In this document: positions 22,184-35,885 of the stretch, piece by piece
Numbering within the stretch: the first letter of the stretch is position 1
Layout of the letters: every line of letters begins with the position of its first letter
Assembly (NCBI GenBank): GCA_015832175.1
Contig: WJXW01000009.1
Span: forward strand, 930,001 to 994,000
Direction: 5' to 3'
From: Paraphaeosphaeria minitans
Lineage: Eukaryota > Ascomycota > Dothideomycetes > Pleosporales > Didymosphaeriaceae
DNA length: 64,000 nt
The notes under the pieces: generated by a model
What the model was told of the DNA's origin: nothing
Database searches by the model: none
What the model saw: only the letters and a program-made list of their open reading frames with translations
Made by a program: the position numbers and the translations under genes

Positions 22184-25100
22184 CTAATAGAATTCCTTAA
22201 TCTTTTGCTAATAGTTTCCTAGATTATATTTTAGTTCCTAGGTGTTTTCGCTATGTGGGTAACCTTTCCACTTAATAACGTATGTGTTATTATACTAATT
22301 GTATTCTAGAATTCTTTTAACCTTAAATTTATTTTCTTCCTTAGTCTAGTAGTAGAAGGTGGTTTTAACTAGTGTATTAGGGTCTGCTAGTTCTAGTAGT
22401 AATACGTAAAATACTAGGTGTATCTTTACATCTAGCGGTAGTTCTAACTTATAGTTTACTAGTGATATTTGCTTAGAAATGTAAAATAGTCTAACCTTAA
22501 CGTAATCTAGTTTCTTGTGTTTTTTCTTCTAAGTTTAAAGGTTCTTTATAAGTAGATATACTTTATCCCCCTTCTTTAGCTAAGGTACTATTTTTTGTTT
22601 TCTATTTTAATATAAAATTAATTGCTACTAAGCTTTTTTAAGGTTCTCTTAAAGTTATTAGTATATTTTCTTTATATTTTCTGCTATATCTATAGCTTCT
22701 TTTGCTTTAATTATTATAGGAAATTGTTAATTAAAGAGATGTAGGTGTCTTCTATAGTTTATATAGAATGGTGTATGTCCTAATGCTGCTAATACTTTAT
22801 TATTATAGGCTAACTGTGCTATAGGTAGTAATAAAACCTAGTTATTCTTCTAACTGTTATAGTAGATGCGTAGGTACGTTTCTATAGTTTAGTTTGTACG
22901 TTCTGTCTATCTGTCTATTTGTAGATAGTAAGCTATTAATAGCTTTCTTTTTGTTCTAAGTAGGGCTATAAGTGTTATCTAGTAATTTAACGTGAAGAGC
23001 TTGTCTCTATTGCTAATAATTGTTTTTAGGATTCTGTAATATCTAATTAGTTAGTCTAGAATAAGAAAAGTAAGTTCTTTTACTGTTATTCTTTTAAGGC
23101 ATAGAATAAGCTTGATATACTTAGTTAGTTAGTAGACTACTACTAGTATACTATCGTATTTAATTCCTGTTATTAGATTCTTGGAGTTTAGAATTGCTAT
23201 AATAAAATCTATAGCGATATCTTCCTATAGTGCTGTTGGTATTCTAATTACTTGCATGTCTCTATATTTAAGATATATACTGTATTTATTTCTCTAATAG
23301 TCTACACATTTGTAGATATAAGTTATTATAGCTTTCTTAATTCCTTTAAAGGTGTAATTCCTTTAGATAAGTTCTATTATCTTTGTAATGCCTAGGTGTC
23401 TATATATAGGATTATCGTGGTATTATTAGATAATCTTAGTCTATAGATGTTCTAGAACTTCTTAGTTAATTACTAAAAGTTAATTTAGTTCTACTATTAA
23501 TTCTAGAGATCTATTTTTAGCTTTGCAAACAATTGCGAAAAAGGTTTTTATTTTTTCTTCTACTAGATTACTTTGTTAGCTAAGAGTGTCTGCTCTGCTA
23601 TTTTTTTTTAGCTACATAGTTAGTTTTAAACTTATACTGCCTAGTAGTTTATAACTATCTTTATTATTATAGCGTAAGTTCTTTTATTATTGTGAACCTT
23701 AGAAGGTTCTTATAATCTATATAGATTTCTAGCGTTAAGTAACTAAGCGCGTAGATCCTCTAGTGCTTTAAGGCTTTAATAATAGCGTAGAGTTCTTTAT
23801 TATGTACGTTATATTGTGTTTTAGCGTTATTAAATTTGTATAAGTAGTAGGCAATTAGGTGCTATTTACTATTATATTTTTATTTAGTGTAGACGCCTAT
23901 CGCAAGATCGCTGGCGTCTATTTTAAAGCGTAGTAGTTCATCGCTTCGAAAATAAACAAAGATAGGTTCTATAATATATACTGTCTTAAGGAGTTAGAAT
24001 AATATTCTATACTTATTTATCTATTTAAAGGGTATGTCCTTTTTTATAAGATTTATTAAGGGTATTGTAACTTTTATGTAATTTTAGATAAATTGTTAGT
24101 TAAATCTATAGAATCCTAAGAATTCTTAGATATTCTTAGCTCTCTTTAGTATTAGCTAGTTCTTAATATATTTAACTTTACTTAGTGCTATCTTAATTCC
24201 TTCTATAGTAATAATATGTTCTAGGAATTTAAGTTATTTAACGTTAAACTTATATTTCTTAAGTTTAATACAAAGGTATACTTTATCTAGTGCTTCTAGT
24301 ACTATCTGTACGTGCTTAGTATAGTCTGATTTGTTTTTAGAGAAGATAAGAATATTATCTATATACGTAATAACAAATATGTCTAGATATTTACAGAGTA
24401 CGTTATTAATAAGTGCTATAAAAGCTGCTAGTGCGTTTGTAAGTCTAAAAGGTATAACCTTATATTTAAATAGTCTATAGCGTAATTAAAACGCTATTTT
24501 CTATTCTTTACTTTTCTTAATTTATATAAGGTGGTAACTGTCTCTTCAATCTATTATTATAAATATCTTAGCTTAAAATAGTTAATCTTGTAACTCTATA
24601 ATGTTTAGTAGTAGATATTAGTTCTTTATTATTATATTTTTAAGTTATTAGTAGTTAACATATAGTCTGTCTAATCTATCCTTTTTCTTAATAAATATAA
24701 AAGGGCTTACTACTAGTGATTTTAATAGTTATATATATCCTTTCTTAAAGTTTATCTTAATAAAATTACGTTCTTTAAGGAGTTCTTCTCCTATCTTACT
24801 ATATAGTAGTCTAAAGGGTGGCGTTTTCCCTTCTTCTAGGTTTATCGTAAGATCCTAGGGTTAATATTTAGGTAGATTTGCTTTTCCTTCCTTCTTTATA
24901 AATATGTGTATTTATTTCCTATACTCTTTTAGTAAGGTAAGGGGTATACTATTGTCCTCCTTCTTACGCTTCTTAACCTAGTGGTTCCTACTAGCGTATA
25001 CTAAGGTGTATTTCTGTTTTTTAACTATCTGTCGTGGTATTATGTTATTAATAACTCCCTTATCTACTATTATTTTTAGTTAATACATAGGCTTTACTTA

Positions 25101-27351
25101 TAATATATAATTATAGCGTTTAAATAATATTTTCTTTATACCCTAGTTAATATGCGGGTTATGTATTATTAACTAAGGTAATTCTAAAACTAACTTATAC
25201 TTAGATCCTAATAAGATATCTAAGGTAAATTCCTCTCTATGTCCTTAGACTATTATTGTAGTAGTGACCTCCTAGTATATCTAAGGCGTCTTAGGCATTA
25301 GGGATCTATTTGCGATATAGATAATATAGGGTACTTTCTTTTCTAATATTATAAGTCCTACTTATCTTACTATTTAATAAGATATAAAGTTCCTTCCTAC
25401 TTCTAAGCCCATAAGAGCTTAAGCCTATATTCCTTTAAGCTATACTAGTAGCTTAACTAATACCGTGCTTACTATAGCATTTAATTTAATAAAGGTGTTT
25501 TCTTATCTAAGTTTAGGCCTAAAAAAAACATCTATTTGTGTAGGTTATAGTTAAGTTCTAGTGCCTAGTATACGTTTCTAAGCATCTGCTTTTATTCTTA
25601 AATACATAGTTTATGTAAATTATCTTCTTTTTTCTATAAGAATATTCTACTATGTTTCCTCCTATAGTCTTTACTATTCCTATATACTAGTTAAATTAGT
25701 AGTTCTGTTATTACTTCTTACGTAGAGTAGTTTACAAAGCTGTCTAAACGTTTGGCTATATAGTGGTACTTACAGTCTTAGTTTAGACATATATACTAGT
25801 ATAGTTATATATAGTCTTTATTAATAAGTATATTATAGCATTTGTTACGTTTTAGCGTAAGGTAAGGAAAGTATTTTACTTATTATTTATTCTAAAGGTA
25901 TTTGATGTAAGCTACAATAGGGTAGTCTATTTATATCTACCTACAGCGTAGTTTCTTTTTAGGTTATTTCTTATTCTCCTCTTTCTCTACCTTATATTAT
26001 ATATATATCAGTTCTTCGCAATGCGTCCACATACAGAATTAGTGTATAGAATTTTAGTAGTCTAGGTAGTACTTTAGTACGTAGTCTAACTTCTTATTTT
26101 TATAGGGTCGCATCCCTTTTAGTGCCTAGTGGGGTTCTATATAGTCCTAAATATTTAGTTTATACTTAGGTGACATAGGGTTGTCTTCTTTCTGCCTACT
26201 TTATAGGTAAGAAGTAGGAGATTTTAGTATCTCTTCTACGTCTTCTGCGTTATAGTATATATTAGAGTTGTCTTCTAGATGTTTATATAATTATAAATTA
26301 GGTAAATCTAATTACTTACTTTACTCTAGTGTAACGCGTTAGTAACTAAATAGCGTTATAATAACTTCCTATTTTTTATTAGGTTCTTAGTCCTTAATAG
26401 TTAGTACATTTAACTTAGTTTAATAGACTTTGTTCTTTAATCTATAGTTCCTGGCTATATAGCCTAGTTTACTATATGTAAAGTATTTATAGGTCTTAGT
26501 TATTAGTTATTAACTTCTATTAGAGACGCGTTTATTAGGCTACTTAGGGCCTATCCTTCCTCTTTTTCCTTTGCCTATATAGTTAAACTAGACATCTTCT
26601 ATTAGTTTGTATCTCTAGTAGTTCCTTAGGTATTATTTTAGATAATTCTAATAGGGTTCTTATAAACTACTTTTACTAGTTATCTAAAGCTTATTACCCT
26701 AGGGTTTTAGTAAAGCTCCTGTTATAGTAAGAACTATTCTTTATTAATTCTAATAGTTTCTTTGTATAATTCTTTAAGATTAGTAATTTACACACTACTA
26801 TGTAAAAGTTTCTTACGTAGTTTCTATTTAAGTCCTTATTTATACATATCCTAAAGAAATTTATTGTCCTAGTTAAGTTATATAGCGTATCTATAAAACT
26901 TAGCTATATACTTAGCTACTAATTATTTTTAAGTTATAGTCTAAATCTTTGCTTTTGTAATAGAGTCCTTATTAGCGATCCTAAAGAGTTATTTAAGGTA
27001 TTTTTTAAAGTTATTATAATTCTTAATAATATTAACTATAGTAGCCTACTTATTTGCGTAATTGTTGTTATTATTATTATAGTTTATTCCTAGGTACTTT
27101 TTAAAGTAGGAATAAATCTATAATTTTATATCTCCTTATATGTATATTACTGCAAAGATAACTCTTTTCTTATCTTTAAGGGGTTTGTCTAAGTTAAAGA
27201 AGTAGAGGTCTAACTAGAGAATCTAGACGTTAGTTTAAGATTATTTACTAAAGTAGAGATTAGGTTTATACGCCTTACTACTATCCTTTATAAGAGTAAT
27301 CTTAGTGGCACCTAAAGCTGTAGAAGAGGTAGAAGTTTATAAAATACTTAT
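22184..27351 (-). pseudogene. B gag-pol with chromodomain, RIP-inactivated
   Basis: Start codon seen as ATA at 27351-27349, stop at 22186-22184. Domains from right to left: gag; zinc knuckle near 26445-26500; protease near 25405-25440; reverse transcriptase with YIDN near 24350-24375; RNase H near 23880-23935; integrase HHCC near 23240-23400; DDE core with residues near 23215, 23010 and 22905; chromodomain near 22195-22335, including W-K-G-Y-P kept intact. It shares a one-base loss in late gag with C relative to A and D. Confidence 0.9.
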
Positions 27352-27368
27352 GTTAAGGGTGTTTAAAA

Positions 27369-27785
27369 TATTAAATCTAAAAGAATAGCTAGTCCTAAAG
27401 GGTTAAGGTTAGTTCTTGGGCAGGAGTACTTACAGAAGGTAAAAGGTCTTATTAATATAATAGTATCTTGCAAAGTATAATAAGTTAATATTTTAGTCTA
27501 CTAGAATCTAAACAATAAATTAATAAACAAATTAAACACAAGTATAGAGAGTCTATCCTTACATTCCTATATACTAAGCAAAGTCCGCTCTATAGGGAGC
27601 GCTTTATAGAGAGCGGTCACATGTATTATACTCTAGTATAGAGCAATTAAGCGCTCTGTAGAGAGTAGTTACGTAACTCCTTTATTTAAGGCGTAGCTAG
27701 TATTAAATCCCCGCTTAATCCTTACTACGCGCCCACTAGGTACAAAACTAGCTTCCCGCCATTATGTGGATTTTAGATCCTAACA
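27369..27785 (-). repeat. 5' LTR of B (417 bp)
   Basis: Same length as 21163-21579. It differs by transitions such as gtgggg/ataggg that fit RIP. Confidence 0.95.
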
Positions 27786-27845
27786 TAACCTTAACCCTTT
27801 AGGACTAGCTACTCTCTTAGATTTAATATCTTAAACACCTTTAAT

Positions 27846-30800
27846 ATAAGTACTTTACAAACTCCTACCTCTTCTATAGCTTTAGGTGCCGCTAAAATTA
27901 CTTTTATAAAGGATAGTAGTAAGGTGCACAAACCTAATCTCTACTTTAGTAAACAATCTTAAACTAATATCTAGATTTTTTAGTTAGGCCTCTACTTCTT
28001 TAACTTAGACAAACCCCTTAAAGATAAAAAGAAAGTTATCTTTGCAGTAATATATATATAAAGAGATGTAGGATTATAAATCTATCTCTACCTTAAAAAG
28101 TACCTAGGAATAGACTATAATAATAACAATAATAATTACGTAAATAAGTACACTAATACAGTTAATATTATTAAGGATTATAATAACTTTAAAAAATGCC
28201 TTAAATAACTCTTTAGGATTACTAATAAGGACTCTATTACAAAAGCAAAGATTTAGACTATAACTTAAAAATAATTAGTAGCTAAGTATATAGCTAAGTT
28301 TTATAGATACGCTATATAACTTAACTAGAACAATAAATTTCTTTAGGATATGTATAAATAAGGACTTAAATAGAAACTACGTAAGAAACTTTTATATAGT
28401 AGTGCGTAAATTACTAATCTTAAAGAATTATACAAAGAAACTATTAGAATTAATAAAGAATAGTTCTTACTATAACAGGAGCTTTACTAAAACCCTAGGG
28501 CAATAAGCTTTAGATAACTAGTAAAAGTAGTTTATAAGAACCCTATTAGAATTATCTAAAATAACACCTAAGGAACTACTAGAGATACAAACTAATAGAA
28601 GATGTCTAGTTTAACTATATAGGCAAAGGAAAAAGAGGAAGGATAGGCCCTAAGTAGCCTAATAAACGCGTCTCTAATAGAAGTTAATAACTAATAACTA
28701 AAACCCGTAAATACTTTATATATAGTAAACTAGGCTATATAGCTAGAAACTATAGATTAAAGAACAAAGTCTATTAAACTAAGTTAAATATACTAACTAT
28801 TAAAAACTAAAAACCTAATAAGGAATAGGAAGTTATTATAACACTATTTAGTTACTAATACGTTACACTAGAATAAAGGAAGTAATTAGATTTACCTAAC
28901 TTATAATTATACAAAGATCTAGAAGACAACTCTAATATATACTATAATATAGAAAACGTAGAAGAGATACTAAGATCTCCTACTCCTTACCTATAAAGTA
29001 GGTAGGAAGAAGACAACCCTATATCACCTAAGTATAAACTAAATGTTTAGGACTACATAGAACCCTACTAGGCACTAAAAGGGATATAACCCTATAAAAA
29101 TAAGGAATTAGACTACGTACTAAAGTACTACCTAGACCACTAAAATCCTATATACTAATTCTATATATAGACGTATTACGAAGAACCAACATGCGTATAA
29201 TATAAGGTAGAGAAAGAAGAGAATAAGAAATAACCTAGAAGGAAACTGCGCTGTAGATAAATATAGATAGACTACCCTATTATAGCTTACAACAAACACC
29301 TCTAGAATAAATAATAAGTAAAGTACTTTCTTTACCTTACGCTAAAGGGTAACAAATACTATAATATACTTATTAATAGAGACTATATGTAACTATACTA
29401 GTACACGTGTCTAAACTAAGACTATAAATACTACTATATAGCTAAACAGTTAGACAGCTTTGTAAAGTGCCCTATATAAGAAGTAATAACAGAACTATTA
29501 ATTTAACTAATACACAGGAACAGTAAAGACTGTAGAAGGAAAAACAGAAGAACATCTTTATAAGAGGAAAAAGAAGATAATTTATATAAGCTATATACTT
29601 AAGAATAATAATAGAAGCAGATGCTTAGAAACGTATACTATGCACTAGAACTTAACTATAACCTATATAAATAGATGTCTTTTTTAGGCCTAAACTTAGA
29701 CAAGAAAACACCTTTATTAAATTAAATACTATAGTAAGTACAGCATTAGTTAAGTTACTAGTACAGCTTAAAGGAATATAGGCTTAAGCTCTTATAGACT
29801 TAAAAGTAGGAAAGAACTTTATATCTTATTAGACAGTAAGATAAGTAGGACTTATAATATTAAAGAAAGAAGTACCCTATATTATCTATATCGCGAATAG
29901 ATCCCTAATACCTAAAACACTTTAGATACACTAGGAGGTTACTACTATAATAATAGTCTAAGGATATAGAGAGGAACTTACCTTAGATATCTTACTAGGG
30001 TCTAAGCATAAGTTAGTCTTAGGATTACTTTAGTTAATAATACATAACCTATAAATTAACTAGGGTATAAAGAAAATATTGTTTAAACGCTGTAATTATG
30101 TATTATAAGTAAAGCCTACGCATTAACTAAAAATAATAGTAGATAAGAGAGTTATTAATAACATAATACTGTAATAAATAGTTAAAAAACAGAAGTATAC
30201 CTTAGTAGACGCTAGTAGGAACTACTAGGTTAAGAAGCGCGAGAAGGAGGACAATAGCACACCCTTTACCTTACTAAGAGAGTATAGGAAATAGACACAT
30301 ATATTTATAGAAAAAGAAGGAAAAGCAAACCTACTAGAATATTAACTCTAGGATCTTATAATAGACCTAGAAGAAGGGAAGACGCTACCCTTTAGACTAC
30401 TATATAGTAAGATAGGAGAAGAACTCCTTAAAGAACGTAATTTTATTATAAACCTTAAGAAAGAATATATATAACTATTAAAGTTACTAGCAGTAAGCCC
30501 TTTTATATTTATTAAGAAAAAGGATAGATTAGACAGACTATACGTTAACTACTAATAACTTAACAACATAATAATAAAGAACTAATATCTACTACTAAAT
30601 ATTACAGAGTTATAAGATTAACTATCCTAAGCTAAGATATTTATAATAATAGGCCTAAGAGACAGTTACCACCTTATATAAATTAAGAAAGGTAAAGAAT
30701 AGAAAACAGCGTTTTAATCACGCTATGGATTATTTAAATATAAGATTATACCTTTTAGACTTATAAACGCACTAGCAGCTTTTATAGCACTTATTAATAA

Positions 30801-33021
30801 CGTACTCTGCGAATATCTGGACATATTTATTATCGCGTATATAGACAATATTCTTATCTTCTCTAAAAACAAATTAGACTACACTAAGCACGTATAGATA
30901 GTACTAGAAGCACTAAATAAAGTATACCTTTGTATTAAACTTAAGAAATATAAGTTTAACGTTAAATAACTTAAATTCCTAGGATATATTATTACTATAG
31001 AAGGAATTAAGATAGCACTAAGTAAAGTTAAATATATTAAGAACTAGCTAATACTAAAGATAGCTAAGAATATCTAAGAATTTTTAGGATTCTATAGATT
31101 TAACTAATAATTTATCTAAAATTATGTAAAGGTTACAATACCTTTAATAAATCTTATAAAAAAGGACGTACCCTTTAAATAGATAGATAAGTGTAGAATA
31201 TTATTCTAACTCTTTAAGATAGTATGTATTATAGAACCTATCCTTATTTATTTTAGAAGCGATAAACCACTACGCTTTAAAATAGACGCTAGCGATCTTA
31301 CGCTAGGCGCCTACGCTAAATAAGAACGTAATAGCAAATAGCACCTAATTACCTATTACTTATGCAAATTCAATAACGCCAAAACACAATACAACGTATA
31401 TAATAAAGAACTCTACGCTATTATTAAAGCCTGAAAGCACTAGAGGATTTACGCGCTTAGTTACTTTACGCTAGAAATCTATATAGATTATAAGAACCTT
31501 TTAAAGTTTACAATAATAAAAGAACTTACGCTATAATAATAAAGATAGTTATAGACTACTAGGTAGTATAAGTTTAAAATTATCTATATAGCTAGAAAAG
31601 AAAATAGTAGAGTAGACGCTCTTAGCTAACAAAGTAATCTAGTAAAAGAAAAGGTAAAAACCTTCTTTATAATCCTTTGTAAAGCCAAAGATAGATCTCT
31701 AGAACTAATAGTAGAACTAAATTAACTTTTAGTAATTAACTAAGAAGTTCTAGAATATCTATAGACTTAGATTATCTAATAATACTATAATAACCCTATA
31801 TATAGACACCTAGGTATTACAAAAATAATAGAACTTATCTAAAGGAATTACACCTTTAAAGAAATTAAGGAAGCTATAATAACTTACATTTGTAAATATG
31901 TAGAATGCTAGAGAAACAAACACAGCACACATCTTAAATATAAAGAGATATAAGCGATTAGAATACTAATAGCACTATAGAAAGATATTACTATAAATTA
32001 TGTTATAGGAATTCTAAACTCTAAAGATCTAATAACAGGAATTAAATATAATAGTATACTAGTAATAGTCTACTAACTAACTAAGTATATTAAGCTTATT
32101 CTATACCTTAAAAGAATACTAGCAAAGGAACTCGCCTTTCTTATCCTAGACTAACTAATTAGACACTACAGAATCCTAAGAATAATTATTAGTAATAGAG
32201 ATAAGCTTTTTACATTAAATTACTAGATAACGCTTATAGCCCTACTTAGAATAAAATAAAAGTTATTAACAGCTTACTATCTATAAATAGACAAATAGAC
32301 AGAACGTATAAACTAAACTATAGAAACGTACCTACGCATCTACTATAATAGTTAGAAGAATAACTAGGTTTTATTACTACCTATAGCATAATTAGCCTAT
32401 AATAACAAAGTATTAGCAGTATTAGGACATACACTATTCTATACAAACTATAGAAGACACCTACATCTCTTTAACTAATAATTTCCTACAACAATTAAAG
32501 TAAAAGAAGCTATAGATATAGCAAAAAATATAAAAAAAATATACTAACAACTCTAAGAAAATTTTAAGAAAGCTTAGTAGTAATTAATTTTATACTAAAA
32601 CTTAAAACTAAAAATAACACCTTAGCTAAAGAAGGGGGATAAAGCATATCTACTTATAAAGAACCTTTAAACTTAGAAAAAAAAATATAAGAAACTAGAT
32701 TATATTAAGGTTAGACTGTTTTACATTTCTAAGCAAATATTATTAGTAAACTATAAGTTAGAACTACTACTAGATACAAAGATACACCTAGTATTTCACG
32801 TATTACTACTAGAACTAGCAGAACCTAATACACTAGTTAGAACCGCCTTCTACTACAGAACTAAAAAAGAAAATAAATTTAAGGTTAAAAGAATTCTAGA
32901 ATATAATTAGTATAGCAACGCGTACCTTATTAAGTAGAAAGGTTACCTACACAGCAAAAACACTTAGGAACTAAAAAACTACCTAAGAAACTATTAATAA
33001 AAGATTAGAGAATTCTATTAA
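27846..33021 (+). pseudogene. C gag-pol with chromodomain, RIP-inactivated
   Basis: The start ATG reads ATA at 27846, 18 bases after the LTR. Domains: gag; zinc knuckle near 28703-28760, with two Cys codons changed to Tyr; protease near 29775-29800; reverse transcriptase with YIDN near 30838-30850; RNase H near 31283-31330; integrase HHCC near 31805-31925. Catalytic Asp residues are changed to Asn (I-N-Y-V near 31992 and S-N-R-D near 32192), with TER Glu near 32299. The chromodomain is at 32884-32990 (V-K-R-I-L-E, then K-x-K-G-Y). The stop is at 33019-33021 after E-F-Y. Compared with A and D, one base is missing near 28560, a loss shared with B, and three bases near 30445. Confidence 0.9.
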
Positions 33022-33029
33022 TAACTTAC

Positions 33030-33599
33030 ACAGTATAATAACATTTATACCTAAGATAGTAAAGGCACTACATTATCCTAGAATTCTAATAAGAAATCCC
33101 TAAAAGGGCTCTACATTATAGGGGATAAGAAGGGACCTAAAGGAGTCTTATTAACTACTAGATTAATAGCCTTATAAGATTTAGCCTCCTTAATATTCTT
33201 CTCTTTAACTACTATTATATCCTTAGCACGCTTATCTAGTAAGTCTATTTACTAACGCAACTAATCTTCGCACACGTATATAACTTATAATTTCTTTAAC
33301 GCCTTCTTATAAGCTTTAAACATAGCCTCCTGTGTTTCTTTTAACTCTTTTATTTACATACGTAGTTTCTCTTTCTCTACTAATAAATGCTTAAACTTAG
33401 ACTCTAAAACGCGCATATTATAACATTAACCTTAATAAATATATTCTTTATATTTTCTAGACTAAACATAAATTTTATAAATATAGTTATGTTTTATACA
33501 TATTAAGTATTTCTTAACAATAACTTTGCTAAAAAAGTTAATAAAATTAGTTAGGTAATAGTAATAGGTAGTGTAAGACTTAGAAGGTTGTTTAGGCAT
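33030..33599 (-). pseudogene. C antisense accessory gene, Cys-rich plus coiled-coil-like
   Basis: Convergent with pol. An ATG is kept at 33599-33597, 110 bp from the 3' LTR. About 45 codons in lies the motif K-[C]-K-E-[C]-I-x-x-G-x-C (near 33420-33460), with two Cys codons read as Tyr through RIP. It is followed by a Lys/Glu-rich stretch with heptad-like spacing (about 33250-33400). The same layout on the antisense strand exists in B and D with almost no other sequence similarity, which is the main evidence that it is real. From general knowledge, small proteins with a C-x-x-C zinc-like motif and a coiled coil are common as antisense frames near fungal gypsy elements; the function is unknown. 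Confidence 0.6.
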
Positions 33600-33693
33600 A
33601 ATATAAGTAAGCTAACGCTACTTATAACGTAGGATAAGCTCTAGTTATAACTAGGCACAAGACACAGTTACATAATTTAAAGATAAATCCTAG

Positions 33694-33708
33694 CAAGGAG
33701 GGAGATAA
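33694..33708 (+). other. Polypurine tract of C
   Basis: The tract caaggagggagataa directly abuts the 3' LTR, as expected for the plus-strand priming site. Confidence 0.8.
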
Positions 33709-34119
33709 TATTAAAATCTAAAAGCTAGGCCTCCTAGGATCTTTATATATATCTATATTTGTTGTTTAAGCGGCACAGCACAAGAGGTCATATAACCTAA
33801 TTAGTGTAATTAGAGCGCTAAGATAACTAATTAGACGAAGCACTTAATATACTAAGTAACTAATTAGTACTTAATTAGTTTAATTAGAGCGATTAGTCCA
33901 CTAATCGCTTAAAGTATATAGGAATGCAAGGATAGGCTCTCTATACTTATATTTAATCTGTTTATTAATCTATCGTTTAGATTCTAGTAGACCAAATTGT
34001 TAACTTATTACACTTTACAAGATACTATTATATTAATAAAACCTTCTACCTTCTGTAAGTACTCCTGCCCGAGAACCAACCTTAACCCTTTAGGACTAGC
34101 TACCCTCTTGGATTTAACA
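33709..34119 (+). repeat. 3' LTR of C (411 bp)
   Basis: Runs TATTAAAATC to GGATTTAACA and is the same length as the rejoined 5' LTR. The CACGTG palindrome of the 5' copy reads CATATA here, a two-strand RIP change. Confidence 0.94.
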
Positions 34120-35885
34120 GTAACCCCTTTTTATAAGAAGGTATTATCTACTTTAATTACAGCTTATAGATATAGCGCGAGGGCTATACTATAGCTTTAA
34201 TATAGCTTATTACTATAAAGGACTTTAAAGATAATATAGAGTATACTAGCTTAGAATAATTTCTTCTAAAAGTCTTATAAATAACTAGTATAAGCTTAGA
34301 GCACCTATCGTATATTAATAAAGCGCGTGTAGCGTATATACTACGTATTCCTAACGTATTACGCGAATATAGTAATATATTTAATAAAAAAGTAGTGTAT
34401 ACCTTACTAAATTTTAAAGAATCTAATTATACTATCCCTATTATAGAGGAAAAGGAACCTACTTATAGACTACTCTATAATCTCTTAGAGTGGTAACTTA
34501 AGGTATTTTAGGAGTATCTAGAAGATACCTTAAAAAAGGGATAGATTAGGCACAGCACTAGCCTAGGTAGAGCACTATTTCTATTCGCCTTTAAAAAAGA
34601 TAGTACACTATAGCTTTACGTAGATTATTAGGGCCTTAACGCAATTACTATTAAGGATTATTACCTACTACCTTTAGTTAGAGAAACGCTTAACTACCTG
34701 TTAGGTGGATACTACTATACGACCCTTAATCTTTATAACGCCTACTACAGAATTTAAATCTAGGTAGGAGATAAGTAGAAAACTATATTATAAACTTACT
34801 ATACCTACGTTAAATACCTAGTAATACTATTTAGCTTAACTAATGCCCTTATAAGCTTTTAGGTATATATTAGTAAGGCACTAGCGCTATAGGTAGATTA
34901 TATATACGTTTTATATCTAGATAATATACCTATCTATACCTATAATAAGAATCTTACGCGTTATTAGTGTAGTGTCTACACTATGCTTAAATTACTATGT
35001 AAGACTAAACTTTTTATTAATTTAACAAAGTATATATTCGCCTTAGGCAAAGTCTACTTCCTTAGTTTTATTATAACTACGCGAGGAATCTGCGCTAATC
35101 CTATATATATAGTAACTATTATAGAATAATTATAGCTAACTAGCATCTAAGGGCTCTAGTTATTTCTAGGCTTTATAAACTTTTATAGGCGATTTATTAA
35201 GGTATATATATAAAAAACTACTCCTCTCTTTAACCTGCTTAAGAAGAACTAAGTGTTTTAATAGTTAGTAAACACTAATAATACTTTTAAAATGCTTAAA
35301 ACGCGCTTCTTAAGTATATATCCTACGCTACTTTAACCTTACGCTACTAATCTAATTAGAGACTAATATATCTACTTTTATAATATATAGTATCCTTATG
35401 TAGCTATTAAAGAACTAGGAGTGGCACCTAGTTACTTTTATATTAAGGAAACCTTCAGCTATAGAGCTAAATTATAAGGTATATAACCTTAAGCTCCTTA
35501 CTATTATCTACTACTTTAAGTAATAAAGACATTATCTAGACAGAATATAGTACACAATCTAAGTGCTAAGTAACTATAATAAGTTACGTAATATATACGC
35601 TGTATAGAAGCTAAACCTATAATAAGTATAATAAGTAATATACCTAATAGCTTTTAATTTTAAAGTAAAACACTACCTAGGGAAAATAAACCTAGTAGAT
35701 AGACTATTAAGGAGGGTAGATTACGTATAGAAGAACCTATTACTAACCTATTTATTACCTACCCTATAGAACAAAACACTATAGAGGACTAAGTATAGTA
35801 GAGTAAGTAGATTTATAAATTAGCTAAGCTTATTAGGCGTATATAAAACGTATATTACTAATATTTACAGAGCTATAAGGGTTCC
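34120..35885 (+). pseudogene. X2 reverse transcriptase and RNase H, piece 2
   Basis: Starts with the second gtaac. The pol approach runs through the reverse transcriptase, with YLDN (from YLDD) near 34905-34930, and the RNase H block near 35350-35530. It matches X1 7533-9298 base for base apart from RIP changes. Interrupted at 35885 by Z1. Confidence 0.82.
35881..35885. repeat. Target duplication of Z1 (gttcc/gtccc), left copy
   Basis: The right copy is gtccc at 43123-43127. One C/T difference, not in a CpA context. Confidence 0.75.

Larger units (their letters stand above)
21163..27785 (-). mobile_element. Chromovirus B (gypsy), complete, inside the 5' LTR of C
   Basis: LTRs of 417 bp are at 21163-21579 (3') and 27369-27785 (5'), transcribed right to left. 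The target duplication taacc is at 21158-21162 and 27786-27790. It inserted 38 bp from the end of the C 5' LTR, so B and C gag-pol now diverge from a common centre. The gag-pol body aligns with A, C and D; the region 21580-22183 and the U3 do not. Confidence 0.95.
20790..34119 (+). mobile_element. Chromovirus C (gypsy), complete, split by B in its 5' LTR
   Basis: The 5' LTR is at 20790-21162 + 27791-27828 (373 + 38 = 411 bp), internal region 27829-33708, 3' LTR 33709-34119 (411 bp). The target duplication gtaac is at 20785-20789 and 34120-34124. Without B the element is about 6.7 kb. Gag-pol on the plus strand is followed by a convergent accessory gene and a polypurine tract. Confidence 0.94.

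Noticed and set aside
27829..27846. tRNA primer-binding site after the C LTR
   Set aside because: The 17 bases between LTR and gag do not match a tRNA 3' end I can recognise; RIP or self-priming could explain this.
33997..34194. 65-codon frame across the C LTR end into X2
   Set aside because: It crosses an insertion junction, so it cannot be a native gene.
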